Source: Hymenobacter jeongseonensis (GTDB lineage: Bacteria; Bacteroidota; Bacteroidia; Cytophagales; Hymenobacteraceae). Taken from it: DNA of 64,000 nt. This document shows positions 44,078 to 52,670 of the stretch, piece by piece (the stretch's first letter is position 1; every line of letters begins with the position of its first letter). Under the pieces are notes generated by a model that was not told the DNA's origin, made no database searches, and saw only the letters and a program-made list of their open reading frames with translations. The stretch lies in NCBI RefSeq assembly GCF_015694725.1, contig NZ_JADQDQ010000009.1:124001-188000 (forward strand), read 5' to 3'. Made by a program: the position numbers and the translations under genes.

Positions 44078-45817
44078 ATGAGCCACGCAAAGAAACTTAA
44101 CGAACTGGAAGCCACTGCCATTTGCGGCAACGACATTTCCTCTTCCTGCCTGTACGTCTCGGCCCTGGCCATTTCCTATGCCGGGCAATATGCCTGGCTG
44201 GCCCTGCTGGTAGTCGGGGCGGTGCTGTTTCTGTTTCGTAAAATTTACGGCGAGGTAGTGGGCGCCCTGCCCCTGAACGGCGGCGCCTACAACGTGCTCC
44301 TGAACACCACCAGCAAGCGCAACGCCGCCCTGGCCGCCTGCCTCACCATCCTGTCCTACATGGCCACGGCCGTGCTCTCGGCCAACGAGGCCATGCACTA
44401 CCTGCACACGTTGTGGCACAGCTTGCCCATTATTAGCGCCACCATGGGGCTGCTGGCGCTGTTTCTGCTGCTAACCATACTGGGCATGTCCGAATCAGCC
44501 ATTGTGGCGGTGGTTATTTTCATTACTCACCTGCTGTCGCTCACGCTGCTGGTGGGCGTGGCGGTGTGGTATCTGGCCCAAAACGGCTTCGATAATTTGT
44601 CGCTCAACTTCCAAATGCCCGTCAAGGGCGGGAGCGTTATGAATGCGCTGTTTTTTGGTTTTAGTGCGGCTATGCTGGGCATTTCGGGGTTCGAAAGCTC
44701 GGCCAACTTCGTGGAGGAGCAGGCCCGAGGCGTGTTCCAGAAAACCCTGCGCAACATGTGGGTGGTGGTCACGGTGTTCAACCCGCTGATTGCCTTTCTG
44801 GCCATTGCCGTGCTCCCGCTGGCCGAAGTAGGGCAGCACACCGAAACCCTGCTTTCGCACATGGGCACCGTCACGGGCGGCCCTTGGCTGGGCACGCTCA
44901 TCTCCATCAATGCCGTGGCCGTGCTCAGCGGGGCCGTGCTCACCTCCTTCGTGGGCGTGAGCGGCCTGATGAAGCGGATGACGCTGGACCGCATTCTGCC
45001 GCAGTTTTTCCTCAAGGAGAACAAGCGGGGCAGCAACTACGTCATCCTCATCACGTTTTTCGTGCTCTGCGTGTCCGTGCTGTTGATTACGAACGGCAAA
45101 CTGGGGCCGCTGGCCGGGGTGTACACCATTTCGTTTCTGTCGGTGATGGCCTTTTTTGCCCTTGGCAACTTCCTGCTGAAGCGCAAGCGGCCCAACCTGC
45201 CGCGCCCCGTGTACGCCGGCATCATTACGGTTACGCTGGCCTTGCTGGGCGTTTTCGTAGCCTTGTATGGCAATGTTAAGATTCACCCCGAATACCTGGT
45301 GGTGTTCCTGCAGTACTTTCTGCCGACCATGGCCGTGGTGTCCATCATGCTCAACCGCATTGCCATACTTAACTTTATCTTGAAGGCCGTGGATGCCTTT
45401 GAACGCCACCTGCCCCGGGCCTCCCGGCTGGGGCGCCTCATGGTGCGGCGCCAGCTGCGCGAGCTGTCCAAGCAGGAATTTGTGTTTTTCACCAAGGGCG
45501 ACAACGTGGCCAACCTGAACAAGGTGATGGCCTACGTAGTGGAAAACGAGTTTACCAACCGCCTCAAAATCGTGACGTTGCTAAAAGACGGCGAAAACTA
45601 CCCCCAGGATTTGCTCAACGACATCCGGGTGCTGGACCGCGCCTACGAGCAAATCGAAGTGGATTTCGTGACGATGGAAGGCAAATTTGGCCCCGAGCTG
45701 ATTGAGGAACTGTCCGAGAAGTGGTGCATTCCCAAGAACTTCATGTTTATCGGCTCTCCCGGCGACCGGTTTCCGTACCAGATTTCCGAGTTGGGCGGCG
45801 TACGTCTGATTATTTGA
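44078..45817 (+). CDS. APC-superfamily amino acid permease with soluble C-terminal domain
   Basis: 579 residues. About twelve membrane helices to roughly residue 440, beginning with ICGNDISSSCLYVSALAISY and including GEVVGALPLNGGAYNVLLNT, the APC substrate-loop pattern, and SANFVEEQARGVFQKTLRNM. A C-terminal soluble part of about 130 residues (QEFVFFTKGDNVANLNKVMA, KFGPELIEELSEKW) could be regulatory, similar in layout to USP-like tails of other APC carriers. The substrate is unknown. It converges with the TonB receptor gene across a family A palindrome. Confidence 0.88.
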   Translation: MSHAKKLNELEATAICGNDISSSCLYVSALAISYAGQYAWLALLVVGAVLFLFRKIYGEVVGALPLNGGAYNVLLNTTSKRNAALAACLTILSYMATAVLSANEAMHYLHTLWHSLPIISATMGLLALFLLLTILGMSESAIVAVVIFITHLLSLTLLVGVAVWYLAQNGFDNLSLNFQMPVKGGSVMNALFFGFSAAMLGISGFESSANFVEEQARGVFQKTLRNMWVVVTVFNPLIAFLAIAVLPLAEVGQHTETLLSHMGTVTGGPWLGTLISINAVAVLSGAVLTSFVGVSGLMKRMTLDRILPQFFLKENKRGSNYVILITFFVLCVSVLLITNGKLGPLAGVYTISFLSVMAFFALGNFLLKRKRPNLPRPVYAGIITVTLALLGVFVALYGNVKIHPEYLVVFLQYFLPTMAVVSIMLNRIAILNFILKAVDAFERHLPRASRLGRLMVRRQLRELSKQEFVFFTKGDNVANLNKVMAYVVENEFTNRLKIVTLLKDGENYPQDLLNDIRVLDRAYEQIEVDFVTMEGKFGPELIEELSEKWCIPKNFMFIGSPGDRFPYQISELGGVRLII

Positions 45818-45836
45818 GGAAAAGGCGCGCAAAAAA

Positions 45837-45931
45837 GAACGTCCTGCTGAGCGGGCCGAAGCATTTCCACCGCAGTAGTAACTGATTACTCCTCGTGTCA
45901 CAGATGCTTCGACCCACTCAGCAGGACGTTC
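45837..45931. repeat. Palindromic intergenic element, family A
   Basis: 28-bp arms (45837-45864 and 45904-45931) with two mismatches; arm core TGCTGAGCGGGCCGAAGCAT. Located between convergent genes, where it may act as a terminator. Confidence 0.9.
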
Positions 45932-45949
45932 TAGCTTATTGGCCGATAC

Positions 45950-48469
45950 CTAAAACTTCAGGTTCACCGAAGCCAGGAAGTTACGGGTGGCCTGCGGGAA
46001 GAACCAATTGAAGGTTTCCTGCTGCCCGCTGAAACCCACGTAGCTGTAGGTATAGCCGTTGGCCACGTACTCGCGGTTGAGCAGGTTATTCACCAGCAAG
46101 GCCAGCTCGATTTCCTTCATGAAAACCGGGCGAATGACGTAGCGCAGGCGTAAATCGAGCACTTGATAGGCGGCAATGCGCCGTGCCTCGTTGGCCGAGT
46201 TATCGAGGTATTGCTGGCCCACGGTTTTGTAGAGCAAGGCCAAACGCAGGCCTTTCAGGGGCTGGCCTTCCAAAGTGTGGGCCGAAACGACGCCGGGCGA
46301 ATAGGAAATGGTGGACGTGCGCGGGGCGGCCTCCACCCGCTCGTAGTTGGCATCGTAGGTCACGTCGCGGTACTCCAGAATGCGGTTGCGGCTCAGCGTC
46401 AGGGTGCTGCTCAGGCTGATTTTATCGTCGGCCGAAATAGCGCCGGTGAGTTCCAGGCCGGTGCGGTAGCTGCGCGCCACGTTGGTGCGGAGCGGCGCGC
46501 CCACGTCGTTGAGCTGGCCGGTAGCCACCAGCTGGTCGCGGTAGTTCATGTAGAAATAGTTGGCTTCGAGGCGCACGGCCGTGCGCGGCCCCAGCAGGCT
46601 CAGGTCGGCGCGGGTGAGGCGGTAGCCCGCTTCGTAGTCTTCGAGGCGTTCGGCGCGGGCGGTTTGGTCGCCGGCGGGGCGGTCGGTGAAGTCGGCGCGC
46701 ACGGGCTCGCGCTGGCCCACGGCAAAGCTGCCGTAGAGCTGCTGGCCCTCGGCCAGGGTGAAAGTGGCGCCGGCTTTGGGATTGAAAAAAGTGTAATTAG
46801 CGCGGGTGGTCACGTCGTTCTGGTCGTCCTCCAGGCCATCGATTTTGTACTCGATGCGGCGCACCTGCAAGTCGCCGTACACGCCAAGCCGGGGCAGCAC
46901 CTGCCATGTGGCGCGGGCGTAGGCGTTGTTGTCCGATTTGGTGGCGTCGTTGAAATAGTAGCGTTGGCGCGGCCGGAGATTGGCCGCGTATTGGGCCCAG
47001 ATAATCTCGCCGTAATGGTCGTTGTGGAAAATATTACCCGCTCCCCCGATAGTAGCCTGAAATTTGTCGTTGTCTTTGGGTTGGTAGTTGAAGGCAAAAG
47101 TGCCGCCGTAGAAGTAGTTATCGAGCCACTTCCGGTCGATGAGGTCGGTACGGGTGATGGTTTGGCTGCCAATCACCACGTCCGGCAGGCCAAAGGCCGA
47201 GAAGCGGCGGTTGGCGCGGTAGTTTTCGTAGTACCCCAGGCCGCGCGTGAGGTGCAGCGCCGCCCCCAGGTTCCAGTTTGCTCCTAAGGCCTGCGAGAGG
47301 TGCAGCTGGTAGTGGTTTTGCTGGTAGTTATCGGTTTGGTTGTCGTAGGTATAGTAGCTGTAGCGGCGGCCTTCCTGTTGCACACGCACGGCGTCGGCTT
47401 CCGATAATTCCCCGTTGTCCACGTAAGTCTGCAGCAGGGCGCGGTTGCCGGTAATGGCCGGCTCGGGCACACCGTTCCAGGCCTGGTAGGTTTTTTCGCG
47501 GCCCGAGAAGGTGATGAATTTGAGCAGTGTATTCTTGCCTTGGTAGCCCGCGGCCAGGTAATACGACTTCAAATCCGAAGCAGCCCGGTTCATGTAGCCG
47601 TCGGTGGCGATGCGCGAGAGGCGGCCGTCGAAGGTGAAGTGCCCGCCCACCAGCCCGGTGCCAAACTGCACGTTGTTCTTCCAGGTGTTGAATGAGCCGT
47701 AGGTGTTGTTAGTCTCGGCATAGGCTTCGCGGCGGTTGTCGAGCGTGCTAATGTTGATGCTGGCCCCAAAGGCGGCCCCGCCGTTCTGGCTGGTGCCCAC
47801 GCCGCGCTGCACCTGCAGGGAATTGACGGACGAAGCCAAGTCGGGCAGGTTCACCAGGAACGCGCCGCGGGATTCCGGGTCGTTCAACGGCACCCCGTTG
47901 ATGGTCATGTTGATGCCGATGTTGCTCGTGCCCCGAATGCGGATATCGGTGTAGCCCACGCCCGCCCCGGCATCGGAATTCACCACCACCGAAGGCGTCT
48001 GGTCGAGCAGATAGGGCAAATCCTGGCCGAAGTTGCGCTTGGCCAAATCCTCCTTGCTGAGATTGGTGTAGGCCGTGGCGGTGCGGTCGCTGGCGCGGGA
48101 AGCCGTCACCAGAGCTTCGCCGGTGAGCACAGCGCCGGGCTTCAGGCTGGCAGTCAGGCGTTGCTCGGTGGCCTGGCCCTGCACTTGCCGCACCACGGGC
48201 TCATACCCAACAAAGCTGATGCGCAGCTCATGCGTCCCGGCGGGCACGGCGCCCAGCACAAAGCTGCCCGTGGCATCGGTGGCCGGGCCCGCCACGCCGT
48301 CGAGCAATACGGTGGCGCCGGGTAGTCCGTCGCCCGTTCGGGCATCGGTAACCGTGCCGGACACGGGGCCTTGGGCCCATGCCGGCGCGAAGGCCGTCCC
48401 CAGAAGGGCGGCTCCCGCAATCAATACAGTCTTCAAAAAGATTATGGCGTAAAAAATGGAACGCGCCAT
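45950..48469 (-). CDS. TonB-dependent outer membrane receptor, probable thiamine uptake
   Basis: ATG 48469 (MARSIFYAIIFLKTVLIAGA, signal peptide) gives 839 residues. The open frame runs 56 codons further, but those codons are the TPP riboswitch read as protein and are rejected. Order: signal peptide, carboxypeptidase-like domain (VSGTVTDARTGDGLPGATVL), plug (DLPYLLDQTPSVVVNSDAGA, GVGYTDIRIRGTSNIGINMT), and a 22-strand barrel ending VNLKF with the C-terminal Phe. The riboswitch in its leader strongly suggests that the ligand is thiamine or a phosphate of it. A PnuC/PnuT transporter gene lies 2.3 kb upstream. Confidence 0.9.
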   Translation of the reverse strand: MARSIFYAIIFLKTVLIAGAALLGTAFAPAWAQGPVSGTVTDARTGDGLPGATVLLDGVAGPATDATGSFVLGAVPAGTHELRISFVGYEPVVRQVQGQATEQRLTASLKPGAVLTGEALVTASRASDRTATAYTNLSKEDLAKRNFGQDLPYLLDQTPSVVVNSDAGAGVGYTDIRIRGTSNIGINMTINGVPLNDPESRGAFLVNLPDLASSVNSLQVQRGVGTSQNGGAAFGASINISTLDNRREAYAETNNTYGSFNTWKNNVQFGTGLVGGHFTFDGRLSRIATDGYMNRAASDLKSYYLAAGYQGKNTLLKFITFSGREKTYQAWNGVPEPAITGNRALLQTYVDNGELSEADAVRVQQEGRRYSYYTYDNQTDNYQQNHYQLHLSQALGANWNLGAALHLTRGLGYYENYRANRRFSAFGLPDVVIGSQTITRTDLIDRKWLDNYFYGGTFAFNYQPKDNDKFQATIGGAGNIFHNDHYGEIIWAQYAANLRPRQRYYFNDATKSDNNAYARATWQVLPRLGVYGDLQVRRIEYKIDGLEDDQNDVTTRANYTFFNPKAGATFTLAEGQQLYGSFAVGQREPVRADFTDRPAGDQTARAERLEDYEAGYRLTRADLSLLGPRTAVRLEANYFYMNYRDQLVATGQLNDVGAPLRTNVARSYRTGLELTGAISADDKISLSSTLTLSRNRILEYRDVTYDANYERVEAAPRTSTISYSPGVVSAHTLEGQPLKGLRLALLYKTVGQQYLDNSANEARRIAAYQVLDLRLRYVIRPVFMKEIELALLVNNLLNREYVANGYTYSYVGFSGQQETFNWFFPQATRNFLASVNLKF

Positions 48470-48470
48470 C

Positions 48471-48481
48471 ACCCCAGGGGT
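48471..48481 (-). promoter_or_regulatory. Palindrome next to the TonB receptor start codon
   Basis: ACCCCTGGGGT on the minus strand, one base before the ATG (48469-48467). It may be part of the riboswitch expression platform, together with a GCGGA/TCCGC hairpin about 10-25 bases further upstream. Confidence 0.35.
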
Positions 48482-48509
48482 CGGAGTGACAGCGGAAACG
48501 TCCGCGGAT

Positions 48510-48598
48510 TGTTTGTTCCCTTCGCCGGCATTACCCGGTTCAGGTTCGATGGGTATCATCTCAGCCGATGTCGTGCACAACATCAGCACCCCTAAACA
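48510..48598 (-). ncRNA. TPP riboswitch (THI element)
   Basis: Reading the minus strand, the conserved aptamer blocks appear in order: AGGGGTGCT, GGCTGAGATGATACCC, GAACCTGAACCGGGTAATG, then CCGGCGAAGGGA, flanked by a short P1 stem (TGTTT / AAACA). CTGAGA and ACCTGA are the pyrimidine- and pyrophosphate-binding signatures. The promoter at 48604-48639 predicts a transcript starting about at the first aptamer base. The TonB receptor ATG is 41 bases after the aptamer. By family knowledge, TPP binding switches expression off. Confidence 0.96.
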
Positions 48599-48603
48599 GG
48601 ATG

Positions 48604-48639
48604 CAAAGGTATACGCCCCGCGCCATACGGCCCGCAAAA
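48604..48639 (-). promoter_or_regulatory. Promoter of the TPP riboswitch and TonB receptor
   Basis: On the minus strand TTTTG (48639-48635) and TACCTTTG (48611-48604) are 23 bases apart. Initiation would fall at about 48597, the 5' end of the aptamer. Confidence 0.65.
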
Positions 48640-48777
48640 CAAGCTGCCAAGCTCCTCGGCAGGCAACTTTGCCCTTGGCCGTTTGTTGAAAGTCAGTTAA
48701 TTTAGGGACGTCGGCCGGCGCAACGCCGGGACGCGAACCTTCGTTGAAAGTTTTGCACCGCTTCAGCTGTTATCGCC

Positions 48778-49002
48778 ATGTTCAGCCTTGTCTACGCCGT
48801 TGCTTTTTGCGCCTTTTTCCTGTTTCTGCTGGTTCTCCCGCGCCGCCGCCGGGCCATGCCGCCGCCCCCTCCGCCCGACGGTGACGACGACGGCGGCGAA
48901 CCACACGACCCCGGCCTGCCCGACCTGGATTTGCCCCCCGGCATTTCCCGGCCCATCAACGATTGGGAGCCCGACTACAACAAGCGCCGGGTGGGCGTAT
49001 AG
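48778..49002 (+). CDS. Small single-pass membrane protein
   Basis: 74 residues. One membrane helix (MFSLVYAVAFCAFFLFLLVL) is followed by an Arg cluster (PRRRRAMPPPPPP), a Pro run, an Asp/Gly-rich linker and a tail ending NDWEPDYNKRRVGV. Positive-inside placement puts the tail in the cytoplasm. No family known. It is divergent from the TonB receptor gene, about 140 bases beyond the promoter of that gene. Confidence 0.6.
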   Translation: MFSLVYAVAFCAFFLFLLVLPRRRRAMPPPPPPDGDDDGGEPHDPGLPDLDLPPGISRPINDWEPDYNKRRVGV

Positions 49003-49161
49003 CGCGCATAGCGCACCCTTGCTTTTACTATAATATAAAGGCCGCCACGAGTGGGTTCAGGAGTGGTTTGACGGTCAATTTATGGCCCTCAAACCGCTCC
49101 TTTCTTTTTGCAGCATGGCTAGCCCGAACACCTAAATCCGGGCCCGGCACAAGTCCTGCCT

Positions 49162-50607
49162 TCAGCCGATTTCGATGGTGTAGGCAGCCGAGAATACCTG
49201 CCCCGGTTCCAGCGTCAGAATGCCCTCTTTTTCGCTGAGCTCGCCGGGCTCGCCCGTGGGACTGGCGATGCCGTGCCAGGGCTCGATGCACACAAAACCG
49301 GCGCCGGGGCCTTTGGTCCAGAGGCCGAGGTAGGGAAAGCCATCGAACTGGAACCGCACGAAATGCGCCGACTTGTGCGAGCGCAGCGTCAGGCGCGTAA
49401 AATCGTAGTGCTTGAACACCAAGGCATCGTCCGCAAACAGCTCGTAGCTGAGCGGCAATTCCCGTTCGTTGCGGAGTACCGGCGCGGTTTGGCCGGTGAG
49501 CAGGCCGCCTTGCAGCAGGTGACGGTCCAAGGTCACGGGGTGGTCGAATTCAAAGAAGTAATCTTCAAATTGCTCATCCGGCAGCAAGGGGCAGCGCAAC
49601 GCGGGGTGCGCCCCAATGCTGAACAGCAGCGGCTGTTCGGGGGCGGGGTTGCGCACGTCCCAGCGCACGGTGAGCAGGGCGTCGCGCAGCGTATAGGTGA
49701 TGGTTAGCTCGAAAGCGAAAGGGAAAACGGCCCGCGTTTTTTCGTCGTGGCGCAGCTGGAAAACCAACTGCGATGCACTTTGCTGGGCCACCGTAAACAT
49801 CTGGTCGCGGGCAAAGCCGTGCTGGGGCAGGCTGTAGTCGCGGCCTTCGTGGTAGTACGCATCGCCGGGCAGGCGGCCCACCAGCGGAAACAGCACCGGC
49901 GCGTGGCGCGCCCACACGGCCGGGTCGGCGGGCCACAAGTACTCAAGGCCATCGGCCAGGGTTACCAGGCTGGTCAGCTCGGCGCCGTATGCGGCAAACG
50001 TGGCGCGGCAGCTGGGCGAGGTGAGGGTGTATTGGTCGGGGCGGGCGGGCATGGGAAGAGGCGAGGTGGGGAGAGGGAGCGAAGCGCCCCGCAGCAGCTC
50101 ATCAATCAGAAAGCACGCCTGGGTGAACCGGCGGTCTTCGTTGCCGGATATCTCGGCAAAATTGGCCATTTGCTCGCGCAGCTCGCGCTGGTAGAGGTCG
50201 TAGAACTGCTGGCGCAGAAAGGGGTGTTCGCGGAGCGGGTCGGGCTGCCAGGGCAGGTCGATGCCCATGAGCAGCACCAGGTCGTAGTGCTGCTGGCTGA
50301 TGCGGCGCAATATCCACTCCGGACAAGTGCCAAAAGCGTGCTCCGACCAGATTTTAATTACCAGCAAGTCGCTGTCGTAAAACACCAGCCCGTTGGCCTG
50401 GGCTTCGGCGTGCGCTTCGGCCAGGACCTGGCCACGGGCTATTTCCTCAATATCCTCGGGCGTGTAATGGGGACCGGAATCGGCCAGATACTCGCGGGCA
50501 AATTCGGGAGCAAAAGAGGTTCCGTAGTGAGCCGCCAGCCGAGCGGCCAACGTCGACTTGCCCGTGGATTCGGGACCAGTAAGGGAAACGCGCAGCAACT
50601 TATGCAA
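49162..50607 (-). CDS. Fusion: NadR-like P-loop kinase plus aldose-1-epimerase-like domain
   Basis: 481 residues from a TTG at 50607. Residues 1-175 match NadR-type ribosylnicotinamide kinase/AAA_28 proteins: SLTGPESTGKSTLAARLAAH (Walker A), FAPEFAREYLADSG, VFYDSDLLVIKIWSEHAFG and LPWQPDPLREHP. A Ser/Pro/Leu-rich linker (GASLPLPTSPLPMPARPDQY) follows, then a galactose-mutarotase-like domain from about 190 to 481 (YGAELTSLVTLADGLEYLWP, GDAYYHEGRDYSLPQHGFAR, SIGAHPALRCPLLPDEQFED, FVCIEPWHGIASP). The Met in the linker could be an old, separate start, so the fusion may be recent. Next to a PnuC/PnuT-type carrier the kinase may trap thiamine or nicotinamide riboside. Substrates are unproven. Confidence 0.85.
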   Translation of the reverse strand: MHKLLRVSLTGPESTGKSTLAARLAAHYGTSFAPEFAREYLADSGPHYTPEDIEEIARGQVLAEAHAEAQANGLVFYDSDLLVIKIWSEHAFGTCPEWILRRISQQHYDLVLLMGIDLPWQPDPLREHPFLRQQFYDLYQRELREQMANFAEISGNEDRRFTQACFLIDELLRGASLPLPTSPLPMPARPDQYTLTSPSCRATFAAYGAELTSLVTLADGLEYLWPADPAVWARHAPVLFPLVGRLPGDAYYHEGRDYSLPQHGFARDQMFTVAQQSASQLVFQLRHDEKTRAVFPFAFELTITYTLRDALLTVRWDVRNPAPEQPLLFSIGAHPALRCPLLPDEQFEDYFFEFDHPVTLDRHLLQGGLLTGQTAPVLRNERELPLSYELFADDALVFKHYDFTRLTLRSHKSAHFVRFQFDGFPYLGLWTKGPGAGFVCIEPWHGIASPTGEPGELSEKEGILTLEPGQVFSAAYTIEIG

Positions 50608-50737
50608 AAAAAAAGGGAGGTTAAACGGAGTGAGCGGCGGCCTAAATAAAACCAGAAATTATTTAGCCGGTGCAACCTAGTAAGTGGCTGGAAACGAAAA
50701 ACCGGGCTGGGAACCGCGGCTCATCTCCCGCCAGCTT

Positions 50738-51388
50738 TTAAGAAACAACGGACTGCGCTTGCGCCGTCTGCGCTGCTAGCTCGCGCCGCCATTGCCAATA
50801 GCCGTACGCGGCCAGCCCCAAAAACACGGCGTAGAGCACGCTGGTCAGGTGCAAGTCGCGGTGCCAGTACATGCCTACGTAGGCCACGTCGACCCCAATC
50901 CAGAGCAGCCAGTTTTCGATGTTGCGGCGCGAAAGCAACAGCTGGGCCGCCAGGCTGATGGCCGTGGTGCTGCTGTCCCAATACGGCAGGGCCGCGTCGC
51001 TGTATCGACTAAACAAAAAGCCCACAACCACCGCAAACACTAGGCCCGCCGCCCCCAGCCACCAGGCCACCCGCCGCGGGGTGTGGGAAATGGGCAGCGA
51101 GGGCGCTTCGGGCGAAGCGTCCTTGCGCAGCCATTTCGCCCAGCCATACACCAGCAAGGCTATGAAAGCCAGCTGCAAGCCGGCATCCGAATAGAGCCGG
51201 GCCTGCTTGAAAACTACCAAGTAAAGCCCACCGTTGACAATGCCAATAGGGAAATTCCAGATGGAATTTCGGGCGGCCAGCCACACGCAGGCCACGCCCG
51301 TCACCACGCCGGCTACTTCCACCGGACTAGCGGCCTGCACTGCCGCCCAGGCCGCCGAAAATAAAGTAGCAGAGAGAACCACAGCCAA
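50738..51388 (-). CDS. PnuC/PnuT-family vitamin transporter, probably thiamine
   Basis: Up to 217 residues from TTG 51388; a more typical N-terminus would start at GTG 51340 (VQAASPVEVAGVVTGVACVW), giving 201. PnuC signatures: CVWLAARNSIWNFPIGIVNG near the start and ENWLLWIGVDVAYVGMYW near the end, with about seven membrane helices. PnuC carries nicotinamide riboside, PnuT thiamine; both rely on phosphorylation inside the cell. The neighbouring TPP riboswitch on the TonB receptor favours thiamine. No riboswitch was found in front of this gene. The kinase fusion lies downstream on the same strand. Confidence 0.88.
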   Translation of the reverse strand: MAVVLSATLFSAAWAAVQAASPVEVAGVVTGVACVWLAARNSIWNFPIGIVNGGLYLVVFKQARLYSDAGLQLAFIALLVYGWAKWLRKDASPEAPSLPISHTPRRVAWWLGAAGLVFAVVVGFLFSRYSDAALPYWDSSTTAISLAAQLLLSRRNIENWLLWIGVDVAYVGMYWHRDLHLTSVLYAVFLGLAAYGYWQWRRELAAQTAQAQSVVS

Positions 51389-51430
51389 CGCCAGCAGAAG
51401 AAGAAAGGCGCAAGGTAGGGCTCCGACGCC

Positions 51431-51438
51431 TACTTTTG
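51431..51438 (+). promoter_or_regulatory. -7 promoter box of the rhodanese gene
   Basis: TACTTTTG, exact TAnnTTTG match, 19 bases before ATG 51458; no clear -33 element. Confidence 0.45.
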
Positions 51439-51457
51439 CCCCACCTACTGCTCAGCT

Positions 51458-51790
51458 ATGGAAAGCGTATCCCTGGAAATCAGCCCCGAAGAACTGCACC
51501 GCCGCCTGCAAGCCGGCGACGACCTGCAACTCGTGGACGTGCGCCAGCCCGAAGAATTTGACTACTGCCACCTGCCCGGCAGCCTCCTGCTGCCCCTGGA
51601 CGAAATGCCCCGCCGCGCGGCCGAAATTCGCCCCGACGGCCCGGTGGTGCTTATTTGCCACCACGGCGTGCGCTCGGCCCACGCACTGGGCTACCTGCGC
51701 CACCGCCTCGGCCGCACCAACCTGCTGAACTTGCGCGGCGGCGTAGCCGCTTGGGCCGAGCAAGTCGACCCCGCCTTTCCGCGCTATTAA
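51458..51790 (+). CDS. Single-domain rhodanese (sulfurtransferase)
   Basis: 110 residues: ISPEELHRRLQAGDDLQLVD, VRQPEEFDYCHLPGSLLLPL and the active loop CHHGVRSAHALGYL with the persulfide-forming Cys, ending NLRGGVAAWAEQVDP. GlpE/PspE-like stand-alone rhodaneses pass sulfur between proteins or to cyanide or thiols. No signal peptide, so cytoplasmic. Divergent from the PnuC/PnuT gene. Confidence 0.93.
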   Translation: MESVSLEISPEELHRRLQAGDDLQLVDVRQPEEFDYCHLPGSLLLPLDEMPRRAAEIRPDGPVVLICHHGVRSAHALGYLRHRLGRTNLLNLRGGVAAWAEQVDPAFPRY

Positions 51791-51881
51791 GCGCCAGAGC
51801 AAGCAGGTCAATTTCAAACCAGTCCCGTCGTTTAGGAGTTGGGTTCGTTGAAGGCACATATCCTGCTGCTTTCCGCTACCC

Positions 51882-52670
51882 ATGCCCGATTTCTCTCTCT
51901 CCTCCGCGCTGCTGGCCGATGCGGGCGCCCCTACCCTATCCGCCAGGGTGGCACTGCGCGACCGGCCGGCCGGCACGCCATTACTGCGCCAGGAATGGGG
52001 CGACTTGCTGTTCATGCACTGGCCGGTTCCGGCCGAACTGCTTCAGCCCTACCTGCCGCCGCGGCTGACCATCGACACCTACGACGGCATGGCTTGGCTG
52101 GCGGTGGTACCGTTTCGCATGTCGAAAGTGCGTACCCGCATCAGCCCGCCGGTGCCGGGCGCCAATGAATTTCTGGAGCTGAACGTGCGCACCTACGTGC
52201 ACCTCGATGGCGTGCCGGGCGTGTGGTTTTTCTCGCTCGATGCCACCAATGCGCTGGCCGTGTGGGCGGCCCGCACGTTTTTTAACCTGCCCTACCTGCG
52301 TGCCAACATGAGCTTGGACAGCCCTAGCCCGCAGCTGCGCCAGTTCCGGGCCCAACGCACCCACCCAAGCGCCCCGGCCGCCACTTTCCGCGCCACCTGG
52401 ACGGTGGGCGCGCCGTTGCCGCCCGCCGAGCCCGGCTCATTGGCCTTTTTTCTCACGGAGCGCTACTGCCTTTATGCCAGCAATAAGGCGCACACCAAGC
52501 TCTACCGGGGCCGGGTGGCGCATGCACCGTGGCCCCTGTCCTCGGCCAATGTGCTGCACTTCGAATCATCGCTAATAGAGAGCCACGGCCTGCCTACGCC
52601 CGCTGGACTGCCCGTGCTGCACGCCGGCGGCCCCGTGAGCGTGGAGCTGTGGCCGATGCAGCGGGTGTAA
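51882..52670 (+). CDS. DUF2071 (YqjF-like) protein
   Basis: 262 residues. DUF2071 pattern: LLRQEWGDLLFMHWPVPAEL, LPPRLTIDTYDGMAWLAVVP, FLELNVRTYVHLDGVPGVWF, FFLTERYCLYA and LWPMQRV at the end. The fold is related to acetoacetate decarboxylase-like proteins. A biochemical role is not established. The helicase gene starts ten bases after the stop. Confidence 0.9.
   Translation: MPDFSLSSALLADAGAPTLSARVALRDRPAGTPLLRQEWGDLLFMHWPVPAELLQPYLPPRLTIDTYDGMAWLAVVPFRMSKVRTRISPPVPGANEFLELNVRTYVHLDGVPGVWFFSLDATNALAVWAARTFFNLPYLRANMSLDSPSPQLRQFRAQRTHPSAPAATFRATWTVGAPLPPAEPGSLAFFLTERYCLYASNKAHTKLYRGRVAHAPWPLSSANVLHFESSLIESHGLPTPAGLPVLHAGGPVSVELWPMQRV

Noticed and set aside
48470-48637. Extra 56 codons in frame upstream of the TonB receptor
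   Set aside because: They are the TPP riboswitch aptamer read as protein; the signal peptide begins at ATG 48469.
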